Below are positions 1-6,137 of a DNA stretch of 10,110 nt, piece by piece. Origin of the DNA: Nanobdellota archaeon. GTDB lineage: Archaea; Nanobdellota; Nanobdellia; Woesearchaeales; JAHJBD01. Each line of letters begins with the position of its first letter. Within the stretch, counting starts at the first letter, position 1. Made by a program: the position numbers and the translations under genes. The notes beneath the pieces were generated by a model, which had not been told where the DNA came from, searched no databases, and saw only the letters and a program-made list of their open reading frames with translations. Location: assembly GCA_018813725.1 (NCBI GenBank), contig JAHJBD010000049.1, forward strand, positions 1 through 10,110. The letters run 5' to 3'.

Positions 1-20
1 CTAATTTTATAGACGAGAAA

Positions 21-30
21 GTATATAAAT
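21..30 (-). promoter_or_regulatory. TATA-like box pointing off the left edge
   Basis: Read on minus, ATTTATATAC is a good archaeal TATA match and would place a transcript start near position 1 or just beyond, serving a gene outside the window. A second similar element, TTATTTATATG on minus, lies at 110-120. Confidence 0.35.
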
Positions 31-37
31 GTTTCTA

Positions 38-58
38 TCTCTCGACGAGAGAAAAAAA
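38..58 (-). terminator. Palindrome and U-tract downstream of the fabD-methyltransferase operon
   Basis: TCTCTCG and CGAGAGA (38-44 and 46-52) form a perfect inverted repeat with a single central base. Forward A7 at 52-58 reads as a T7 tract on minus. It lies about 75 nt past the methyltransferase stop. The T tract precedes the palindrome in the minus direction, so it would act as an archaeal U-tract terminator rather than a bacterial hairpin terminator. The palindrome could separately be a protein-binding site. Confidence 0.35.
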
Positions 59-133
59 TAGAGAATCAGTAATTGTCGGACAGCCTCTTTAGGTTGGGGA
101 TAGGCGAGCATATAAATAATTGGAAAGTTTTAG

Positions 134-958
134 TTATTTTCTTGCGATAACTATCGAGAGGCTGACGTCTTCAATCACCATACCATCTTTAAAGACTAAA
201 TCTCCCAATTCACTACCAGAAGGAAATTCACCAGAAGCAAGAGTACCGTTCCAATTGGCAAAATAGTTATTTGGTATAGGGTGACTTTGATTGCCCTCAA
301 CCTGCACAGTAGCTGCAGCATTTAGCGATTGGACATCATGAAACCCTGCCTCCCTAAGGTCCCCCACTAGCTTATTATGCCAAAATCCATCAATGTCAAC
401 AACATATGATTTATCTGGACTTCCTTCGGGATAAACATGAGCCTTTCTTGGGATATTAAAACCATCACACTCAAATTCCACTTCACACCTATCATGCATC
501 AACATTGCTTTAACTGCATTGCACTCAGCTAATCTTTCTTTGTAATGGAAAAAAAAACCACCTGGTTCTAAAAAACCATAAGCTCTCCTGGCAATCGTAG
601 ATGTATCAGGGATCCAGTCAGCATCTTTAGCATAGGCAACGCCAAATAACGTTCTGTTAAATACCGCAGTAACATCCCGAAAATCCCCTTTTACATATCT
701 GATTGGTGCCACATCAGATTTAACAAATTGAGGATATTCAATCACTGTCAGATTTTGGGTTAAATGCGCAGGCAGATCCATCCTGGCCTTACCTTCTCCA
801 CTGGCAAATTCAAGAACTGGTCTATCATAATCATTAGGTATATACTGAGCCAGAAAATCACAAATAGCCTGCCTAACCCCGTTCCTTGTAGAAGCTCTAC
901 GCCTCTCTGACTCCTCTTCATCAACAAGCCAATTTAGTAGTAAGCTATCGTCCAGCAT
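134..958 (-). CDS. Class I SAM-dependent methyltransferase-like protein
   Basis: The 274-residue protein carries a recognisable Rossmann methyltransferase core. Motif I is VLEFASGEG (residues 48-56), with the glycines expected for SAM binding. An acidic residue ends the second strand (E74 in VIEYPQF). GDF follows at 91-93, and the loop LEPGGFFFHYKE at 130-141 matches the post-motif region seen after strand 4. Residues 1-45 are a charged helical extension and the C-terminal third is not recognised. The start ATG overlaps the end of the upstream FabD-like gene by 14 nt, with GAGG (963-966) just upstream, so the two are probably translated from one mRNA. The substrate cannot be read from the sequence. 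Pairing with an acyl transferase suggests a lipid, polyketide-like or acyl-thioester product, but this is inference. The fold assignment is fairly secure; specificity is unknown. Confidence 0.75.
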   Translation of the reverse strand: MLDDSLLLNWLVDEEESERRRASTRNGVRQAICDFLAQYIPNDYDRPVLEFASGEGKARMDLPAHLTQNLTVIEYPQFVKSDVAPIRYVKGDFRDVTAVFNRTLFGVAYAKDADWIPDTSTIARRAYGFLEPGGFFFHYKERLAECNAVKAMLMHDRCEVEFECDGFNIPRKAHVYPEGSPDKSYVVDIDGFWHNKLVGDLREAGFHDVQSLNAAATVQVEGNQSHPIPNNYFANWNGTLASGEFPSGSELGDLVFKDGMVIEDVSLSIVIARK

Positions 959-2018
959 CTTGCCTCAATTTATCTATTGTTTCCAATATTGTCCTCTCAG
1001 ATACACAATCATACAATGATATGACCTTAGGGTTAATACCCATCTCAGTCAGGTTCTTTCTTGTTGTTCCGCCAAAATTCCCTCTCTGATTTGCCGGATT
1101 AGTCTCAGTGGGCTTTCCACCGCCAAATTCAAAAATAGCCTGATTGCCTTCCAATTGGGATAATTCCTTCATGATTGTCCTCATCCCATACAGCCATCTT
1201 ACAGGGCTGTCAATCTGATGTATAAGATTAATTCTGATATCACTGCCATCCTGCGCATACAATTGTCCTGTACAATTAGACACCACATTCCTTTGGAAAG
1301 GTAAGAACTCATAACTGCTTACAACCGGTGCAAACTTTCTTCTTGCCGGTGTCATTAAAGAAGTATGAAAAGCTGCTTCAGTTGGTAAAGGAATTACCAT
1401 TAAGCTTACACCTGCTCCCTTAAGGGTAGCATGCAAGTATTCGATAGCAGCATCAACATCTTTTACAGCGCCACCTACAACTGTGGCAGATCGCTTACCG
1501 CCAATATTACAATTAGACTGTTCTAGCCCAAATTGTGCACACACATCATCTAATGTTGCAGCCTCAACATTTAGCAGCAATTGTCTGCCAGCATCATAAC
1601 CCGGCTGATTAATGACCTCAGTCATTGCAATTGCTCTTTTTTGAACAATAGATAAAACCCTTTCATAATCCAGTACACCTGCAGAATATAGCGCAAAATA
1701 CTCCCCTAATGACGCTCCGGCAGCTACTGCAAAATCAAATTCTTCACCTAGGCTTTGCTTATACAACGCTTTAAAAACCTCATAACAAGCTATTGAATGC
1801 ACCAAAACAGCTGGCTGGGTAACCAAAGTCTTGTCCAATGATTCTTTAGGGCCATTGAAACATATCCCCATAAGATCAAACCCCAATATTTCATTCGCTT
1901 TTTGATAGATTTTCCCAGTGATATCATTGATTACTTGATTCTTGCTTGACACCAGATCAGAACCCATCCCTACGTACTGAGCACTTTGTCCTGGCGCTAT
2001 AATTGCATTAGGTTTCAT
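945..2018 (-). CDS. Malonyl-CoA:ACP transacylase-like acyltransferase (FabD family)
   Basis: FabD-type enzymes move a malonyl group from CoA to the phosphopantetheine arm of acyl carrier protein. The 357-residue product shows the family signatures in order: an oxyanion-hole loop PGQSAQYVGMG (9-19), the nucleophile elbow GASLGE with S103, the carboxylate-binding arginine R128 in QKRAIAM, AAFHTSLM with catalytic H218, and SNCTG near 247-251. AAFH resembles the malonyl-type HAFH signature of acyltransferase domains. Two positions depart from the usual pattern: GQSAQ rather than GQGSQ, and Ala rather than His before the nucleophile. The protein is about 45 residues longer than typical FabD, mainly in a C-terminal extension. 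The ATG is preceded by a G-run SD at 2025-2030. Most archaea lack bacterial-type fatty acid synthesis, so its presence is notable. It could serve a trans-acting polyketide or fatty-acid system whose other parts lie outside the window. Confidence 0.85.
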   Translation of the reverse strand: MKPNAIIAPGQSAQYVGMGSDLVSSKNQVINDITGKIYQKANEILGFDLMGICFNGPKESLDKTLVTQPAVLVHSIACYEVFKALYKQSLGEEFDFAVAAGASLGEYFALYSAGVLDYERVLSIVQKRAIAMTEVINQPGYDAGRQLLLNVEAATLDDVCAQFGLEQSNCNIGGKRSATVVGGAVKDVDAAIEYLHATLKGAGVSLMVIPLPTEAAFHTSLMTPARRKFAPVVSSYEFLPFQRNVVSNCTGQLYAQDGSDIRINLIHQIDSPVRWLYGMRTIMKELSQLEGNQAIFEFGGGKPTETNPANQRGNFGGTTRKNLTEMGINPKVISLYDCVSERTILETIDKLRQDAGR

Positions 2019-2024
2019 TCATAT

Positions 2025-2060
2025 CCCCCCATTTGAAATAATACAGTGAAATTTAAAAAG
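2025..2060. promoter_or_regulatory. Shared divergent promoter region with SD for the fabD-like gene
   Basis: An AT-rich element at 2049-2060 reads as an archaeal TATA box in both directions: TTTAAAAAG on plus and TTTTTAAATTT on minus. On plus, a start about 25 nt away falls at about 2080, almost at the isomerase ATG (2083), although an AGGA sits at 2077-2080. On minus, transcription would begin near 2029, leaving a leader of about a dozen nt with a GGGGGG SD at 2025-2030, 6 nt before the FabD-like ATG. The two transcription units may therefore share one TBP-binding site. Confidence 0.5.
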
Positions 2061-2082
2061 ATTCAGTTATTAGAGTAGGAAT

Positions 2083-3093
2083 ATGCAAATCCAAGGTATT
2101 AACTACAAAACAGTTTGGATGGAAGGAAATAAGGTAAGGATGATAGATCAACCTCTTCTTCCTCACAAGTTTGAGATCCATGAATGCAAAGATTATAAGG
2201 AGACAGCAGAAGCAATAAGCACAATGGTAGTAAGGGGCGCAGGTGCGATAGGCGCAACAGCAGGTTATGCCATGGCCCAGGCGTTTCTTGCAGATGAAAA
2301 CATTGAAGAAGCAGCCAGATACATACAAAATACAAGACCAACAGCACAAAACCTGTTCTATGCAGTAAACAAGGTACTGAAAGCAAAAAATAAAGAAGAA
2401 GCAGTCAAGATTGCAGAACAGATAGCAAATGAAGATTCAGAAGCATGCAAACAGATTGGAATCAATGGTGAACCTATCATCAAAGACAATTTCAAGATAC
2501 TCACACACTGCAATGCAGGCTGGCTAGGTTTTGTTGATTGGGGTTCTGCCTTGAGCCCGATATATCAAGCAAGGAGAAACAACAAAAACCTATTTGTCTA
2601 TGTGGACGAGACAAGGCCAAGGCTTCAAGGAGCAAGGCTTACAGCATGGGAACTGAAGAACGAAAATATACCACATGCACTTATCGCTGACAACGCAGCA
2701 GGGTATTACATGAGAAAAGGAGATGTTGACATGGTGATAGTCGGCGCAGACAGGATAGCAGCTAACGGCGATGTGGCAAATAAGATTGGAAAATATGAAA
2801 AAGCAGTTGTAGCAAAGGAAAATAACATCCCATTCTATATAGCAGCACCAACCTCAACTATTGACTTTGACTGCGTATCAGGTGAAGATATTCCGATTGA
2901 AGAAAGAGATCAAGAAGAGGTATTATTTGTGCAAGGAGCGGATGACAAAGGGCAATTACAAAAAGTCAAGATTTCTTATTCAAAGGCTAAAAACCCAGCC
3001 TTTGACATAACCCCAGCAAAGTACATAACTGGTATAATAACTGAAAAAGGCATCTGCAAACCAGAAGAACTGATAAAATGGAAGAATATGTAG
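2083..3093 (+). CDS. mtnA: S-methyl-5-thioribose-1-phosphate isomerase (MtnA / eIF2B-like family)
   Basis: MtnA converts 5-methylthioribose-1-phosphate to 5-methylthioribulose-1-phosphate; archaeal members can also act on 5-deoxyribose-1-phosphate. The 336-residue length is close to that of the family. Visible signatures are RGAGAIGATAG (51-61), TRPTAQN (84-90), THCNAG with the likely catalytic C143, VDETRPRLQGARLTAWEL (174-191), GADRIAANGD with the likely catalytic D223, PTSTID and IPIEER (270-275), and the closing NPAFD-TP block (304-311). These separate it from regulatory eIF2B subunits and from ribose-1,5-bisphosphate isomerase, which lack this full set. Its stop overlaps the downstream class II aldolase by 16 nt, so the two genes are co-transcribed and probably form one pathway. 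The start follows AGGA at 2077-2080. The family assignment is strong; the physiological substrate, methylthio or deoxy, is inferred. Confidence 0.92.
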   Translation: MQIQGINYKTVWMEGNKVRMIDQPLLPHKFEIHECKDYKETAEAISTMVVRGAGAIGATAGYAMAQAFLADENIEEAARYIQNTRPTAQNLFYAVNKVLKAKNKEEAVKIAEQIANEDSEACKQIGINGEPIIKDNFKILTHCNAGWLGFVDWGSALSPIYQARRNNKNLFVYVDETRPRLQGARLTAWELKNENIPHALIADNAAGYYMRKGDVDMVIVGADRIAANGDVANKIGKYEKAVVAKENNIPFYIAAPTSTIDFDCVSGEDIPIEERDQEEVLFVQGADDKGQLQKVKISYSKAKNPAFDITPAKYITGIITEKGICKPEELIKWKNM

Positions 3094-3593
3094 GCACTAA
3101 GTTTAAGACTATTTTCTTGCAAAGAGAGATCCCTGTTATTGATAATAGCAACAAGATTATTAGCATAGCCAAAAGATTATCCAAATACTTCCCTAACAAT
3201 GCAGGCAATATCAGCATAAGGACCAAGCAAGGTTTTATTATTACAGCAACAGGCTCTGATCTGACAAACTTAAAAGCAGATGATCTTGTAGAAGTCACCA
3301 ACGTTAACATAAAACACAAGGAGATCGTTGTAAATGGAACAAAAGAACCATCATCAGAATCCTTCCTCCATAACGCAGTATACCAAGCCAGACCAGAAAT
3401 AAATGCAATCATTCACGGCCATGGAACAATTAAAGGCAACATTCCTACAACAAGACATTTTCAACCTTACGGCTCAATAGAACTGATGAAAGAAGTACTT
3501 AACATACTTGAAAATAATAATATCATAATAATAAAGGACCACGGTTTCTTAAGCTTAGGCAAAACAATAGAAGATGCTACTCCTGACTTTTAG
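3078..3593 (+). CDS. Class II aldolase/adducin family protein, shortened C-terminus
   Basis: Zinc-dependent class II aldolases cleave ketose-1-phosphates to DHAP and an aldehyde; MtnB dehydratases share the fold. This 171-residue protein has the phosphate-binding GNIS (43-46), ATGSDL (57-62), the likely catalytic E94 in PSSES, zinc-ligand histidines H113 and H115 in IHGHG, and the third ligand H155 in KDHG, followed by GKTIEDA. It overlaps the isomerase gene. In that setting it could cleave 5-methylthio- or 5-deoxyribulose-1-phosphate (the DHAP shunt) or act as an MtnB-like dehydratase. The sequence does not decide between these, but the short segment between the HGH motif and the YGS (131-133) looks more aldolase-like. 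The chain ends about seven residues after the GKT block, whereas relatives (about 180-215 residues) usually have a further C-terminal helix. Its last 17 nt overlap the convergent CBS gene. Confidence 0.85.
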   Translation: MEEYVGTKFKTIFLQREIPVIDNSNKIISIAKRLSKYFPNNAGNISIRTKQGFIITATGSDLTNLKADDLVEVTNVNIKHKEIVVNGTKEPSSESFLHNAVYQARPEINAIIHGHGTIKGNIPTTRHFQPYGSIELMKEVLNILENNNIIIIKDHGFLSLGKTIEDATPDF

Positions 3594-4128
3594 CACATGT
3601 CTCGCAAACCATAACACCATCTGACTCGACTAGCTTGTCAGAATACTCACCGCATTCATTACATACACCCTCATCTGCAGATTGCCTGTTAATTGGCTTG
3701 TTCTCTTCTTCCCGAAGCTCAAACTTCTCAACAAGAAGCTCAAAAAGTTGCGGCTCAATCTTAAGAACATCTTTAAGTGTCAGCAATCCCATCAACTGCC
3801 CATCATCTACAACAGGAAGATGCCTGATATTCAATTCTTTCATCTTATCTAGTGCCTCAAAGATATCCTTATCAGGCGTTATTGTATGAAGATCAGTCTC
3901 CATGACTTCAGCAACTTTCATATCAAGCGGATTTTTACCCTTGGCGATCACATTCCTGACAATGTCCTGCTCAGTAAGCAGTCCTACAAGATTATCATTG
4001 CCCTTTACCAAAATAGCTCCAACATGATGCTCTTCCATCTCTCGTGCGCAAACCTCTAAAGAATTTTCAGGAGAAACATAGATTGGCTGCTCAGTCATCG
4101 CATCGCCCACTTTGATTCCAGTCTTCAT
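3577..4128 (-). CDS. Tandem CBS-domain protein with C-terminal zinc ribbon
   Basis: CBS pairs (Bateman modules) bind adenine nucleotides or related ligands and regulate partner proteins. With the ATG at 4126-4128 the protein has 183 residues. CBS1 covers about 5-63 (VGDAMTEQPIYVSPENSLEV, then GLLTEQDIVR) and CBS2 about 70-125 (VAEVMETDLHTITPDKDIFE, then HLPVVDDGQLMGLLTLKDVL). An acidic linker leads to a zinc ribbon with C156, C159, C175 and C178. A TTG further upstream at 4138-4140 is in frame. The ATG is preferred because GGTGG lies 4-5 nt before it and the TATA element predicts a transcript starting near 4138. Archaeal CBS-ribbon proteins are common and often proposed as energy-sensing regulators, but no partner is identifiable here. 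The 3' end runs into the convergent aldolase gene. Confidence 0.9.
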   Translation of the reverse strand: MKTGIKVGDAMTEQPIYVSPENSLEVCAREMEEHHVGAILVKGNDNLVGLLTEQDIVRNVIAKGKNPLDMKVAEVMETDLHTITPDKDIFEALDKMKELNIRHLPVVDDGQLMGLLTLKDVLKIEPQLFELLVEKFELREEENKPINRQSADEGVCNECGEYSDKLVESDGVMVCETCAKSQE

Positions 4129-4132
4129 AGTA

Positions 4133-4168
4133 ACCACCAAAATATCTGAGCCATACGCATATATAAAA
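4133..4168 (-). promoter_or_regulatory. TATA box and SD of the CBS-domain gene
   Basis: On the minus strand TTTATATA lies at about 4167-4160. It places transcription start near 4138, leaving a leader of about 10 nt that contains GGTGG immediately before the ATG at 4128. This spacing is the reason for choosing the ATG over the upstream in-frame TTG. Confidence 0.55.
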
Positions 4169-4179
4169 TTATTGGTAAT

Positions 4180-4185
4180 AAAAAA
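4180..4185 (-). terminator. Possible U-tract terminator of the nucleotidyltransferase gene
   Basis: Read on minus, the AT-rich stretch 20-40 nt after the stop codon of the large gene contains T6 followed by further T-rich sequence. Archaeal RNA polymerase commonly terminates at such tracts without a hairpin. It lies just upstream of the CBS gene promoter, so it would separate the two units. Confidence 0.4.
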
Positions 4186-4204
4186 TATAGAAAATTAATA
4201 AAGA

Positions 4205-6073
4205 TCAGTAATTGACCAGTATCTCAACATCTTTTCCAAAGATATTCTTAAGCTCTTCAAACATCTTTTCCTTGATAAATGTTCTTGGTGGTATCTTTGC
4301 ACTGGCAATATGCTTTTCCATCTCTTCTATGGTGGTCCTCTTAGGAGAGCTTATTCCGCCATCTTCAGTCAACTTGGCCTTGCTTATCTCCTTATCTTCT
4401 TTATCGATATCGTGTATGATAAATGCAGTATCATCCAATAATAGCACTTCACCATACCTATTGCCGTGCTTAACCCTTATCTTTGCCCTGTTCAATTCTC
4501 TGCCACGTTTTCTTTGCATGTATTCTACCAAAAACTTGACAAGGATGCTTGAATCTTTCTTGACCTTCTCAACTTCCTGCTTTGTAAGTTTCTTATCATC
4601 ATAATCCTTCTTTGCCTGTATTATATCGTTTAATATCCTAAGGAATTTTGCAGGAACTTTTCCTTGCGCAATAAGCTCATCCTCAAATATCTTGACAACC
4701 TCTGCATCAGCGATCTTTTCGATACCTTCCATCTTAAGCACATCCCTTATGATAGTGACTATAGAGTCATAGATATGCACCATATCCTCTTCTTCTTTCA
4801 TCTTTTCGATCTGTGTGAACAGCCTTTTGATCCTTTTCAGGTATGTTTCAGCATCCTTAAGCAGCTGGTCTACCTCTTTTCCAGTCAAGTCTTTTTTTGT
4901 GCCATGCTCAATATCCTTTCTCACTTGGATATTCCTTCTTAGTATGTCGATAAACTTTGATTCAAGAAGTTTCTCTTTTTTTACAAATATATCATCCATA
5001 AGGTCTGCTGTTTCCTTTGGAGCAGGCGGCGCTATGCCATAAAGCATCAATGCAGCCTGTGATGGAGTAAGTATTGCATAATAAGTATCTTCCATACCGA
5101 TATTCTTAAGTTCAGTCTGAACTCTCCTTACCATCTGTTCACCTGATGCCATGAACATGTCAATCGCCTCTGATGACGGCTTTATCTTACCCATGCGTAA
5201 GAGCTGCTTCCATGGCATAAATATTCCTCTGTCATAGAAAGGTACACCATCCCTAAGCAATGTGAATATTACTGGGTTAGCTTCTTTAAGCGAATCCCAG
5301 AAGTCAGTAAGGATATATACCTGGATGTTAATCTTATTCTTGACATTGGTTATCTCGCCAGCTTCAATACCCATACCTATTATTATTGCTCTAAGCTTGT
5401 CCTTTAGCTCAGCCCTGGTCATCCGTTTTACATCAGTATCATCTATTACTATCCATACATCAATATCAGATGTGGTTGTAGCTCTGCCCTGTACAAGGGA
5501 TCCTGCAAGCACATAACTGACAATATACTTCTCAAACTTCTTAAGCACCATGTTCTTATGCACTTCAGCGATCTTAATAGCTTGTACCATGCCTGTATCA
5601 TGAACAGGAGCTGACATTGCAACAAGAGAAAGAAGATCATACTTAGCATCATAACAGTTCTGCCACACCTCTGATAAGATAATCGTCCTTGGAAGTATAT
5701 TTGGATCAATTTCCTTGGCAATAGTAGCAATGATTGCAGTAAGCTTATCCTTAAGCTCAGCTTTTGACATCTTTTTGGAATCAGAATCATCGACCAAGAT
5801 CAATACCTCAATCTTATCAGGATCAACCTTTTCACCTTCTTTTGGCCTAGGAGGCGGAAGAAGTGAGATACCAACAATATATTTATCAAATTTCTCAAGA
5901 ACATTCTTCTTAAATTTCTCAAGCTTAGCTTTTATCTGTTTAAGCTTTTCTTGCGCATCTTTTGGAAGGCTGTTTACATCAGGCAGTTTAGCCACAAGAT
6001 CAGGCTTATCTGTTGCTGGAACTGCTGTAGGATTAGTTTGGACTACCTCTTTTTTAGATTTTTTCTTTGCCAT
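4205..6073 (-). CDS. Doubly duplicated nucleotidyltransferase (MNT-type) plus HEPN-like protein
   Basis: This 622-residue protein starts with a Lys-rich tail (1-50) and contains two tandem pairs. NTase copy A (about 59-160) and copy B (about 177-283) share KYIV and AELKDKL at near-constant offsets of 116-118. Copy B keeps the polymerase-beta-type signature: G191-S192, G196 and S202-D203-x-D205. Copy A has K87 and E89 at the Asp positions and no GS motif, so it should be inactive. Two helical copies follow (about 304-422 and 433-524), sharing KFxxILxxxIQ and LTxxEV at offsets of 103 and 100. The first has R385-x4-H390, the HEPN RNase-type motif; the second has K488 and D493 there. A C-terminal domain (about 528-622) is not recognised. 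In MntA-HepT systems an NTase adenylates a Tyr in Rx4HxY; here that position is T392. The helical part might instead be a substrate-binding domain. The NTase call is firm, HEPN moderate, and the biological role unknown. Confidence 0.8.
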   Translation of the reverse strand: MAKKKSKKEVVQTNPTAVPATDKPDLVAKLPDVNSLPKDAQEKLKQIKAKLEKFKKNVLEKFDKYIVGISLLPPPRPKEGEKVDPDKIEVLILVDDSDSKKMSKAELKDKLTAIIATIAKEIDPNILPRTIILSEVWQNCYDAKYDLLSLVAMSAPVHDTGMVQAIKIAEVHKNMVLKKFEKYIVSYVLAGSLVQGRATTTSDIDVWIVIDDTDVKRMTRAELKDKLRAIIIGMGIEAGEITNVKNKINIQVYILTDFWDSLKEANPVIFTLLRDGVPFYDRGIFMPWKQLLRMGKIKPSSEAIDMFMASGEQMVRRVQTELKNIGMEDTYYAILTPSQAALMLYGIAPPAPKETADLMDDIFVKKEKLLESKFIDILRRNIQVRKDIEHGTKKDLTGKEVDQLLKDAETYLKRIKRLFTQIEKMKEEEDMVHIYDSIVTIIRDVLKMEGIEKIADAEVVKIFEDELIAQGKVPAKFLRILNDIIQAKKDYDDKKLTKQEVEKVKKDSSILVKFLVEYMQRKRGRELNRAKIRVKHGNRYGEVLLLDDTAFIIHDIDKEDKEISKAKLTEDGGISSPKRTTIEEMEKHIASAKIPPRTFIKEKMFEELKNIFGKDVEILVNY

Positions 6074-6080
6074 GAATATG

Positions 6081-6120
6081 CCTCCTTAATCTAGACTATG
6101 TAGAATACATTTAAATCATT
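6081..6120 (-). promoter_or_regulatory. Strong SD and TATA-like box of the nucleotidyltransferase-HEPN gene
   Basis: AAGGAGG on minus (6087-6081) stands 7 nt before the ATG and is the strongest Shine-Dalgarno match in the window. ATTTAAATG at about 6118-6109 is a plausible TATA box, predicting a start near 6089 and a short leader. The gene therefore has its own promoter despite lying only 64 nt from the preceding gene. Confidence 0.5.
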
Positions 6121-6137
6121 ATTTATAAAGTTATTGT

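Noticed and set aside
134..2018. Recent horizontal transfer of the fabD-methyltransferase operon judged by composition
   Set aside because: By eye its base composition is similar to its neighbours and the promoter is archaeal in style; origin needs a phylogeny.
2053..2386. Two minus-strand ORFs of 95-98 residues within mtnA
   Set aside because: They lie antisense to a strongly conserved gene, are Cys/Leu-rich low-complexity translations and have no start signals.
4129..4140. TTG start extending the CBS protein by four residues
   Set aside because: The predicted transcript starts at about 4138, and GGTGG sits directly before the downstream ATG.
4205..6073. A standard MntA-HepT toxin-antitoxin pair
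   Set aside because: The domains are fused in one chain, duplicated, and the adenylated Tyr of Rx4HxY is missing, so the classic system cannot be claimed.
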